A stretch of 64,000 nt of DNA from Methylotenera sp. (GTDB lineage Bacteria; Pseudomonadota; Gammaproteobacteria; Burkholderiales; Methylophilaceae). The notes beneath the pieces were generated by a model. It searched no databases. It was not told the origin of the DNA and saw nothing but the letters and a program-made list of their open reading frames with translations. Below are positions 43,639 to 50,884 of this stretch, piece by piece (position 1 is the stretch's first letter; every line of letters starts with the position of its first letter). The translations under genes and the position numbers were made by a program. The stretch lies in contig JAKFVB010000002.1 of the NCBI GenBank assembly GCA_021732405.1, positions 1-64,000 on the forward strand. The letters are read 5' to 3'.

Positions 43639-44670
43639 TTGAAAGCATACTTAGAGGATCTAAACTATCACGTCGAGAGTGTGTCGACCAAAGATGAATT
43701 TGTAGTAAAACAATCCCCTTTGGGTAAAATAAGACTAAAAATGGCAGAAGTATGGCTGTGTTTTGTCGATAATGATGGACCCATGAACGCTGTTCAACTG
43801 GTAGAAAGACTCTACGGATGCACAAAAACACAAGCAGTTGTTTATATTTTAGGCAAGAGTGTCGTCCAAGCTTCAATTAAAGATAACTCATATGCAATCG
43901 GAAGAGCCAAAGAAAATCAGAAAAAAGACTTAGCTGAATTACCTGAACCCACTGCTGCCCATATAACCGCTGGTGTGGATTATTTGAAAACGCGTGGTAT
44001 TGATCGTTCTACCTTTGAAATGTTGCGCGCAGCTGGAAATGCCCAGTATGTAAGGGATGGTCTGTGTTTTATTGGCAGAAAACCTAACGGCGCCCCAGGG
44101 TTACAGGAGACCCGACTCATTGATCCAAAGCCAGACAAGAATAATCCAGATAAATTAAAAAAACATTCAGTCAGTCATGGCAGTAAGCGAATATATGCGA
44201 TCACAATACTTGGCACTAATCAAAAAGTGGTTGAAATCGTTGAGGGAAATTTTGACGCGATGGCACTTTTTGAGATGAACCAGCGAAATTTATCCGCAAA
44301 TAATCAACCGACAATTATTATAAGCGGTGGAAAAGACACTACTAGATTTCTTGAAAATACCGCCATTATTGAATTGTTGAAAAATGCGTCATTAATAAAA
44401 TGTTATGGCGATAATGAGGTGGTTGATAAAAAAGATTTTGATAGCACAGCAGAACATATGGATGCATTAATTAAGAAGCAGGCAGATTCTGATTCGGCTC
44501 ATCTTAAAAGAATTGAACAAATTAAGTTAACCATTCAATTTGCAAATGTTGAGTACAATAAGCCACCTTTGGCACATCATGATTTAGCTGAATTCAACCA
44601 TAAAATTAAAGATCTATTAATGATAGCAAACTTACCAAAGCCAGCGGTGGTAAAAAAATTTAAATTTTGA
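43639..44670 (+). CDS. DUF3991/Toprim primase-like protein
   Basis: About 343 aa. The N-terminal DUF3991-type region (AGVDYLKTRGIDRSTFEML; NGLCFIG-like DGLCFIGRKPNG) is followed by a Toprim domain with EIVEGNFDAMALFE (about 199-212) and CYGDNE. Such proteins accompany MobF relaxases and probably prime the transferred strand. The start is uncertain: TTG 43639 is the first usual start, but the frame stays open back to 43585 and codes ERYRAACRID, which looks like genuine protein. The only nearby ATG (43607) is out of frame and stops after 11 codons. Confidence 0.82.
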   Translation: MKAYLEDLNYHVESVSTKDEFVVKQSPLGKIRLKMAEVWLCFVDNDGPMNAVQLVERLYGCTKTQAVVYILGKSVVQASIKDNSYAIGRAKENQKKDLAELPEPTAAHITAGVDYLKTRGIDRSTFEMLRAAGNAQYVRDGLCFIGRKPNGAPGLQETRLIDPKPDKNNPDKLKKHSVSHGSKRIYAITILGTNQKVVEIVEGNFDAMALFEMNQRNLSANNQPTIIISGGKDTTRFLENTAIIELLKNASLIKCYGDNEVVDKKDFDSTAEHMDALIKKQADSDSAHLKRIEQIKLTIQFANVEYNKPPLAHHDLAEFNHKIKDLLMIANLPKPAVVKKFKF

Positions 44671-44792
44671 TGTAACTATAGTTTTACTCTTACTATATTA
44701 AGTTTTATGGTAATAAAGTGCGTGGGTAATAGGTTTAATCAAGAATTAAAAGTCTAAATAGTTGAATTATATGAAAATATACACTTAAAAGA

Positions 44793-45515
44793 TTAAAGCC
44801 TTTTTCTTCCTATTTTATTAAACTCAGTAGAATTTAATGCTGCTGTTTGGATGTTGTTTTCTACACTATCAAGTAAGGCTTGATTTTGCAACATAGCAGC
44901 GTACTTACTTTTTACTGATTCACTTTTTGCAGCGCTTAGTGTGAAATCCCAATCGTAATCACTGCTTTTACGCGGCCCAGCACCGGATACTATCAATAAA
45001 GCAACCATTTCTTCATTGTCATCTCCAATAGCGACCTGCAACGCAGTTAAACCAGTTGCATTACGTAAGTTGACATCAACTCCTCCGTCGATCAGTATTT
45101 TAGCTAGCTGCGGCCTACCTTTGGCAGAGAACTCGAAATAACCCGACTTGGCTGTAATCATCAGAGGCGTCATACCTTCTTTATTAATCGCCTGAAGATT
45201 GGCCTTACGTTTAACCATAAGTTGCTCTAAGAAGCGAATGCTACGGGTGGTCGATCTGCCATTACATAAATAATGTGTAGCTGTATTACCTAAATTGTCG
45301 GCAAAATTGATATCTGCGCCAGCATTGAGTAAAAGTTTGGCTGGGTCAAATTGGGCACTGATAGATGTATGTATGAAGGCTGTCCGGCCGTCTTGATCAA
45401 TGTCATCTACCAAAGCGCCCGCTTCGATCAATGCCTTAGCTGCTTCCGTGTCACCATTTCTGGACGCAATCATCAGTTCAGTATCTAAATATTTTGCTAC
45501 GATTTTTCTAGCCAT
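44793..45515 (-). CDS. Ankyrin-repeat protein 2
   Basis: 240-aa cytoplasmic protein with about five ankyrin repeats (AKALIEAGALVDDIDQDGRT; KLLLNAGADINFADNLGNTA; KILIDGGVDVNLRNATGLTA). The C-terminal 60 residues are helical and not repeat-like. No export signal. It is convergent with the primase gene. Ankyrin proteins in mobile islands often act as interaction modules in defence or regulation, but no partner is identifiable. Confidence 0.85.
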   Translation of the reverse strand: MARKIVAKYLDTELMIASRNGDTEAAKALIEAGALVDDIDQDGRTAFIHTSISAQFDPAKLLLNAGADINFADNLGNTATHYLCNGRSTTRSIRFLEQLMVKRKANLQAINKEGMTPLMITAKSGYFEFSAKGRPQLAKILIDGGVDVNLRNATGLTALQVAIGDDNEEMVALLIVSGAGPRKSSDYDWDFTLSAAKSESVKSKYAAMLQNQALLDSVENNIQTAALNSTEFNKIGRKRL

Positions 45516-45714
45516 ATAGTTATTATATAATAATGCTACATCATATTCAATAATGAGAATAATTACTTTTAAATGCTAAAACCTCGAATGCTTCGTTTCT
45601 AATTGCAATACTTGGCTTCATGAGGCATTAGATTAAGGTTTTTAGTCAAAATAATTTTGAAATTTATTCTCAAAAAGAGTGAAATTAATCATTTTGTACT
45701 AATATTCGCTAACT

Positions 45715-45730
45715 GTACTTTTCAAAGTAC
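45715..45730. promoter_or_regulatory. Perfect 16-bp palindrome, candidate operator
   Basis: GTACTTT-TC-AAAGTAC, a seven-base arm on each side, about 20-28 bases before the starts of the secreted-protein gene. No known regulator can be named. Confidence 0.5.
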
Positions 45731-45757
45731 TCAATAATAAATTCAATAATGGTAATT

Positions 45758-46183
45758 ATGAAAAAAATACTTATTTTAGCCTTTACTGTTTTAACAACAA
45801 ATGCCTGCTTGGCATTTGGGGAAGAAATAATATGTAAGCCTCTTAAACATGCCCAAGTTTCATCAATTACCGACCTCAACTATCACAAAGCAAGAAAGAC
45901 ATTGATAAAGGCTGGTTGGCAGCCACTTCAAACAAAATCGTTTAACGACGCAGCTACGGAAGCGAGTGAAGACCCCGATCTTTCATCAGGTAATGGTGCG
46001 TTATTTTGGGAAAAAGGTTACGTTGAGATATTTGGTTGTGCGGGAACCGGTCTCGCGCCTTGTTCCTTTATGTTTAAAGACATGTACAACAATCAACTAA
46101 AAGTAACTACCGCCGGTGAGGAAAATATAAAAGAAAAAGCGTACGCAAGAGTAACTGGATTCAATTTTGTATGTACTCAATAG
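45758..46183 (+). CDS. Small secreted protein of unknown function
   Basis: 141 aa with a signal peptide (MKKILILAFTVLTTNACLAFG). The mature part has four cysteines (IICKPL, FGCAGTG, APCSFMF, FVCTQ) that could form two disulfides, in line with a periplasmic location. An ATG nine bases earlier (45749) is the alternative start. Not a family I recognise with certainty. Confidence 0.65.
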   Translation: MKKILILAFTVLTTNACLAFGEEIICKPLKHAQVSSITDLNYHKARKTLIKAGWQPLQTKSFNDAATEASEDPDLSSGNGALFWEKGYVEIFGCAGTGLAPCSFMFKDMYNNQLKVTTAGEENIKEKAYARVTGFNFVCTQ

Positions 46184-46255
46184 TATGAGTATGAAAAATA
46201 GTGTAAAAAAACGCATTGTAAATGACAATTTTCAATTTGAATTAAAATACGCATC

Positions 46256-47179
46256 GTGAGCTTACTCCATGAAATTCAAGCCTCGCTACTCCAAGAAGGG
46301 GCTGATCTCGCACCTATACTTCTAAAACTAAGACTATTGGCAGCCAGAATTGGAAGTGTTCCTCTTGCTGAATGGGTTAGGCATGAGTCCGAGGGCTACC
46401 CAGATGATACAGAAATACCAAATTATCGACATATTGATGTTTCTTATACAGCTAGTTTCGCCGGATCCTTTGGTAGGACCATTACTAACGCTCCAATTTC
46501 TCCCTTTATGGTAAGCAGCTATGCCGGTGAAGATTGGGTGCGAACTAATATGCGTGTCAGTATAGCCGCAGTGGACGATTTATTAACCTCAGCAGAAAAT
46601 GGTAAAGAAATAGGAATAAACGCTGCCAATTTAATTCATCTGTTTCAGGGGAATATATATCCTGATTACAATTGCCTTTCAGTTACTGGCCGCATCTCAA
46701 AATCGGCACTTGCTTCTATTCGCCATTCAGTGCGCAGTCGCATTCTAGAACTCACTCTTGAACTAGAAAAATCAATTCCAGGTGTCTCAGAAATAACTTT
46801 AGGACCTTCTGCAATTCCATCATTAATTAGTACAGTTGCTGCCAATCAGATTGCTCAGCAAATTATTTACGGTAACTATACTTCAATCGCAGTAAATGGT
46901 GATGGAGCCACAATTCGAGTTGGGGTCCTAGCAAATGATACTAAAAGCCTAGAAAAATTTCTGATTGAATCAGGCATGGCCTCAGAAGATGCTATTGAGT
47001 TAGCAAATCTAGCGGAAACAGAGATGCCTGATAATATCGCCGAACCCATGGGTCCTCGTGTAAGTAGCTGGTTTGTTGAAAATATTAAGAAAGCCGCATC
47101 TGGAACTTGGAAGATGGGTGTTGCAGTTGCCACAGAAGTCATTAAAGAAGCGTTACTTAAGTTTTACGGATTTAAATAA
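46256..47179 (+). CDS. AbiTii-domain protein (putative abortive infection)
   Basis: 307 aa. The first about 190 residues match the AbiTii domain (SLLHEIQASLLQEG, then PLAEWVRHESEGYPD and VSYTASFAGSFG), named after abortive-infection loci. The C-terminal part contains a short glycine/threonine region and a helical end. The GTG start at 46256 has no Shine-Dalgarno; a TAAAAT box only about seven bases upstream would give an almost leaderless mRNA. It is adjacent to a ubiquitin-like operon on the opposite strand. Mechanism unknown. Confidence 0.78.
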   Translation: MSLLHEIQASLLQEGADLAPILLKLRLLAARIGSVPLAEWVRHESEGYPDDTEIPNYRHIDVSYTASFAGSFGRTITNAPISPFMVSSYAGEDWVRTNMRVSIAAVDDLLTSAENGKEIGINAANLIHLFQGNIYPDYNCLSVTGRISKSALASIRHSVRSRILELTLELEKSIPGVSEITLGPSAIPSLISTVAANQIAQQIIYGNYTSIAVNGDGATIRVGVLANDTKSLEKFLIESGMASEDAIELANLAETEMPDNIAEPMGPRVSSWFVENIKKAASGTWKMGVAVATEVIKEALLKFYGFK

Positions 47180-47394
47180 ATAAACTTACAGATTACATGG
47201 ACAATTAAATGTAACTAGCCATCGCTTGACAGATGTACTGTTGCCAGGATGCGTTAGCCCGAGGTGCTCCAAATAGGACAAGACACCCATATCAACAATA
47301 ACAAAGTGCCGCTGCGTTTTCGACGCTATCAAAGCATGTAGCGTCACAGGCGTTGAATCTTATTCAGGCGATTCCATTTTAAGATCACCAATTT

Positions 47395-47826
47395 TCATTT
47401 TCTTGCTTGCCTAAAAAACCAACCCTTGAGCGTTTTCCAGAAATTCTTTGTGCAAGATAAAGTATTGATCAGCTCCAGATTTTTTTTGCTCAAATACTCA
47501 GCTTGATCCCGTTGATCTTTTTCCTGAACCCACGCAGTCTCTTCAAGTGACAAGGCTTTAGCCCAGACAATTTGGTTATTTTTTATCCAATAATGTGATT
47601 TACAGGCCATGTTCCAATTGCCAATTGAAGGATATAACGTTACTTTTCCTTGGGTAACCCTTACTTGCCAGTGCGCAGGAGATAACGGAGTCATGACTTT
47701 TTCTCCACAACCGCAACTGCACTTGTGAACGGCTGCCTTGTATTTATAGCTAATATATAAAACCCCCTCCTCAAGGACAGGAGGGGCCAAATCTATAAAC
47801 TCATGCTTTATCGTCGTCAGCTTCAC
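47395..47826 (-). CDS. DUF6527 protein, zinc-binding-like
   Basis: 143-aa protein of the DUF6527 family. It has a cysteine cluster HKCSCGCG (C36, C38, C40) and a second CKSH (C75, H78), suggesting a treble-clef-like zinc site. The start is GTG 47826, with AAAGG eight bases upstream, overlapping the end of the E1 gene by 26 bases. DUF6527 proteins are found with prokaryotic ubiquitin-like conjugation genes; a ligase-like or E2-like role is possible but unproven. Confidence 0.75.
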   Translation of the reverse strand: MKLTTIKHEFIDLAPPVLEEGVLYISYKYKAAVHKCSCGCGEKVMTPLSPAHWQVRVTQGKVTLYPSIGNWNMACKSHYWIKNNQIVWAKALSLEETAWVQEKDQRDQAEYLSKKNLELINTLSCTKNFWKTLKGWFFRQARK

Positions 47827-49030
47827 GCTTGGACCTTTCGTTGTGTACAGATCTAGTCAGTGCCTGCTGATTCACTGTGTAGATTTGGTTGTGCGAGTGC
47901 ATTTGGTCAATATAGAAACCACAATATTGCTTCCACATAGTGATTGCTAGCATGGCATTGATTACATTCATATCGGCAATTTGTATGTTGTCACTATACA
48001 AAGCATCACCACCCTCCTCCATGAAAGGAGCGCAATTATCGAAGTGATCTTCTTGCTGTGGCGTGCACAAAGTAGCACGACATTGGCCATAGATACCTCT
48101 AGAAAGCTTTTTGTCGACCTTCAAGTCCATGCCACAGTCAATGAAAGGAATTTTCTTCTGACGCAGGAATTCACTTATCATCTTTCTAGCCGGACCACTA
48201 TCTACGCAGATAAAGACAAAATCAAAGCCTTCAAGATCGCAGAGGTTGTCTTTGGTGACGTAGTAATTATGTTTGACCAACCCTTTGTGCATTGCAGAAT
48301 ACTTTCGGTGAAAGTACTCAGTTTTCGCCATGCCAAAATCTGACTGTTTTGCTGCTCCTGGAGCACGGAATGCATTATGCATTTCGAAAACATCACCATC
48401 AAAAATATGGATTTCCCAAGAAGGTGTTTTGGCCACCTGATCCAGCACATATGACCCAGTTCCACCCAATCCAATAACGGCTGTCTTTTTTAGGGCAAGC
48501 CGTTCGGTCGTGGCAACATATGCACCTCTTAAAGAAGATGCATCAGGATATTGAAAAGGTGTCGGTATCTCATTAATAACCGCCTCTCCTTCTTCACGTC
48601 TCCCTGCACTAGGGTCGAATGCCCGAGCTTGAAAAGTAATAAGCGCATCGTAATGCTGAATCTGTTCTAGATGAGTCTTATAATGAGACCAACCTGGTTT
48701 TGATGGTTTACTAGAAAAGTGATAATTGGCTGAGACGCCTTGACCTAAATCTCCCGCTGTAGATTCCGGGGCGCCAATTGCCATTAAAGGTTTCCCGTCG
48801 GACATGCGGGGGAATTCACCATGAAACCAGACTTGGTGGGTGTTGGGAGGGGCGACCTGATCACCATTCATTATAAATGTTGTGATAAGTTTTCCTTTTT
48901 TGAGGGCTGGCCCATTTGCGACGTAAGGTATGTCATGAACAATCAGGTAGTCCCCTTCCGCAGTAACCTTGAATCCAGCATCTACAAAAGGTTGCAATGC
49001 CTGATTAAGAGCGATTGGATTTGCCGACAT
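47801..49030 (-). CDS. E1-like ThiF adenylyltransferase with N-terminal DUF6791
   Basis: 409 aa. The N-terminal about 165 residues correspond to the DUF6791 domain. From about 183 comes the E1 Rossmann fold: VIGLGGTGSYVLDQVAKTP, FDGDVFEMHNAFRAPG, FICVDSGPARKMI. Candidate catalytic cysteines are C299 (IDCGM), C317 and C322. It should adenylate the C-terminus of the ubiquitin-like protein encoded directly upstream. ATG 49030 overlaps the Ubl gene by 26 bases; the longer start at 49066 would add 12 unrelated residues. Central enzyme of a small bacterial ubiquitin-like pathway. Confidence 0.85.
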   Translation of the reverse strand: MSANPIALNQALQPFVDAGFKVTAEGDYLIVHDIPYVANGPALKKGKLITTFIMNGDQVAPPNTHQVWFHGEFPRMSDGKPLMAIGAPESTAGDLGQGVSANYHFSSKPSKPGWSHYKTHLEQIQHYDALITFQARAFDPSAGRREEGEAVINEIPTPFQYPDASSLRGAYVATTERLALKKTAVIGLGGTGSYVLDQVAKTPSWEIHIFDGDVFEMHNAFRAPGAAKQSDFGMAKTEYFHRKYSAMHKGLVKHNYYVTKDNLCDLEGFDFVFICVDSGPARKMISEFLRQKKIPFIDCGMDLKVDKKLSRGIYGQCRATLCTPQQEDHFDNCAPFMEEGGDALYSDNIQIADMNVINAMLAITMWKQYCGFYIDQMHSHNQIYTVNQQALTRSVHNERSKREADDDKA

Positions 49031-49274
49031 TGAACACCATACCTTCCTTAAGTTTTGCAGTCTCACCAGCTCTCAATTCTTTCGATTGCCCATCTTTATA
49101 GCTATACGTAATCGTGTAAGTGATTTCTGAATTATCCGAATCATCAGGATAAACAAGCTTGGCTACCTGTAGATAGCTAATCTCCTTGCCTTCAACGTAA
49201 TACTCATTTAGGTCCACTATAATCATAGTGGTCTTGTTTTGCCCAGGGGCGTTAACTGCATTTTCATTCGACAT
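49005..49274 (-). CDS. Ubiquitin-like protein (single multiubiquitin-type domain)
   Basis: 89-aa protein whose residues about 17-85 look like one multiubiquitin (Multi_ubiq) beta-grasp domain: IIVDLNEYYVEGKEIS, LQVAKLVYPDD, SYKDGQSKELRAGET and GMVFNVGK. The C-terminus is GKSNRS, not a Gly-Gly end, so it may be used as is or need trimming. ATG 49274 has GGAGA seven bases upstream. First gene of the Ubl-E1-DUF6527 operon. Confidence 0.75.
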   Translation of the reverse strand: MSNENAVNAPGQNKTTMIIVDLNEYYVEGKEISYLQVAKLVYPDDSDNSEITYTITYSYKDGQSKELRAGETAKLKEGMVFNVGKSNRS

Positions 49275-49347
49275 GTTGGTCTCCGGAGGATTAATGTGAA
49301 CCGCTGTTAAGGCAACTTTCAAGACTGAACCTAAACATTAATGTAAT

Positions 49348-49419
49348 GATATAACCATACGAATTTGGTTGTCAAGATTTATCTATACGAAATCGTTTTA
49401 GTGATGTAAGATTTTACAT
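49348..49419. promoter_or_regulatory. Divergent promoter region with ATACGAA repeats
   Basis: Minus-strand promoter for the Ubl operon: TTGACA (49375-49370) and TATATC (49353-49348), 16-base spacer. ATACGAA occurs at 49357-49363, inside that spacer, and again at 49385-49391 towards the XRE gene. An ATGTAA-GATT-TTACAT hairpin (49404-49419) abuts the XRE start codon. These are candidate binding sites for the XRE repressor. Confidence 0.6.
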
Positions 49420-49770
49420 ATGAATATGATTAGTTTTGGAGTTCGACTGAGAAAATTCCGCATGGCGCGGAAACTTTCTTTGCAAAAACTTGCAGATGCA
49501 GTTGGTGCATCTAAAGCTCACATTTACGAACTCGAAACAAATCGCTCCAATAATCCTTCGCTGGCACTACTCACATCCCTTTCGCGTGAACTAAATGTCC
49601 CAATCAAGGATTTAATTGGGGAAGGCTCTGAGGTTATTGAAGGTGAAGCCCCAGAATTAGCACCTTTGTTTCGTGAGTTAAGGGGATTGGGATCGGATGA
49701 TTTGGAGATCATTAAAACCCTGACTCAGAAGCTGCGCGAAAGGAAAGATGCGGACAAGCCTGATCATTGA
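49420..49770 (+). CDS. XRE-family transcriptional regulator
   Basis: 116 aa. Helix-turn-helix of the Cro/CI type in residues about 6-63 (LRKFRMARKLSLQKLADAVG; ASKAHIYELETNRSNNPSLA), then a short acidic linker and a C-terminal helix. ATG 49420 or 49426. It overlaps the downstream metalloprotease gene by 23 bases, the standard XRE-ImmA arrangement, and probably represses both itself and the divergent Ubl operon. Confidence 0.9.
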   Translation: MNMISFGVRLRKFRMARKLSLQKLADAVGASKAHIYELETNRSNNPSLALLTSLSRELNVPIKDLIGEGSEVIEGEAPELAPLFRELRGLGSDDLEIIKTLTQKLRERKDADKPDH

Positions 49771-50635
49771 ACGCATCGATTTAGCTGATACTGGACATCC
49801 TGTCCAGTTGGCAGAGATTCTAACTCATCAATTAAAAGCTCAACTCCCCCAACTTCTACCGATCCTAATCGAGGACGTTGCTTTCGCTTGTGGCATTGAG
49901 GAAATCAAAGGCCTAAATACAGAAGGCTTCGAAGGAGGGTTAATCCAGAACGAAGAAAAAACAAGTGGCTACATACTGGTGAAGTCTACAAGCCGGGAAG
50001 ATCGTCGTAGATTCACCATAGCCCATGAACTTGGACATTTTTTAAATCCATATCATGTAGCCCCTGAAGGTGGACTCTGGTGCACCAAACAGGATCTTCG
50101 TGCTAGCGGACAATGGGATAATAGCAGGCTTGGAATTGAAGCGCAGGCCAATGAGTTTGCTGCTCACCTGTTAATGCCACCGACTCATCTAAAAACCATC
50201 TCTACATTATGGGGTAGCCCAGAAATACAAAACATTCTCAATCTTCAGCATCTGTGTAACGTAAGTAAAGAAGCCGCTTCAATCCGATATGTTGGTATGC
50301 ACGGAGACTCTTGTGCCGTCGTTTTCACACATGAAACTAAGGTACGATATATCGTTTATGGTGGTGGCTTTCCGCGCATTTCAATAGAAAAAGGTCATTC
50401 TGTTGGACGGAAAACATTGACCCGCAACTATACTGGCCCAATTGGTAGCATCTCAGATCAAGAAGAATCCGACTCTCACCAATGGTTATTACCTAAAGAT
50501 GCAAATCGGTGGAATTTATGGGAAGAGGTTCTGTTACAAACTGATTCATACCGTTTAACCCTACTTTTGGCAGAGGCCTCCAATCTGGATGAGGACGAAA
50601 AACTTATTGAGTCATGGACGCCTAAATTTCGTTAA
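49748..50635 (+). CDS. ImmA/IrrE-family metalloprotease
   Basis: 295 aa. Zinc-protease motif IAHELGHFL (H93, E94, H97), the third-ligand helix EAQANEFAAHLLMP (about 130-143), then a C-terminal beta-rich sensor-like domain. Members cleave or inactivate the partner XRE repressor on stress, as ImmA does with ImmR. Overlap with the XRE gene makes them a unit. Location beside the ubiquitin-like operon suggests control of that system. Confidence 0.88.
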   Translation: MRTSLIIERIDLADTGHPVQLAEILTHQLKAQLPQLLPILIEDVAFACGIEEIKGLNTEGFEGGLIQNEEKTSGYILVKSTSREDRRRFTIAHELGHFLNPYHVAPEGGLWCTKQDLRASGQWDNSRLGIEAQANEFAAHLLMPPTHLKTISTLWGSPEIQNILNLQHLCNVSKEAASIRYVGMHGDSCAVVFTHETKVRYIVYGGGFPRISIEKGHSVGRKTLTRNYTGPIGSISDQEESDSHQWLLPKDANRWNLWEEVLLQTDSYRLTLLLAEASNLDEDEKLIESWTPKFR

Positions 50636-50639
50636 TTCG

Positions 50640-50884
50640 TTAATCACAAAAAAAGATCGGCGCCGTAATCGGCCAGGGAAGCTTTTCATTCAGTGCGCAT
50701 AGCACTAAATAATAACGTTATAAAAAAGTGTAGTAATAACAATATTGTTACCGTTATTAAAAGTTACTATGCTTTAATGCAATGGTTTTTAATTCCAACA
50801 CGTTTTATTCACTCAAAAATGATTTCGCGTTAGATTGTTACTTTTTCTGTTGCTAAAAATATAAGGGAATCATTAATTTAAATC
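50640..50884. other. Junction between the accessory island and the metal genes
   Basis: 245 bases without a gene, between convergent ends. The GATCGGCGCCGTAATCGGCC segment (50655-50674) is GC-rich against an AT-rich background. No tRNA fragment or copy of the 28.6-kb repeats was seen, so no attachment site can be named. Confidence 0.5.

Noticed and set aside
43607..43642. ATG start for the primase
   Set aside because: Its frame stops after 11 codons and does not join the primase frame unless a frameshift is assumed.
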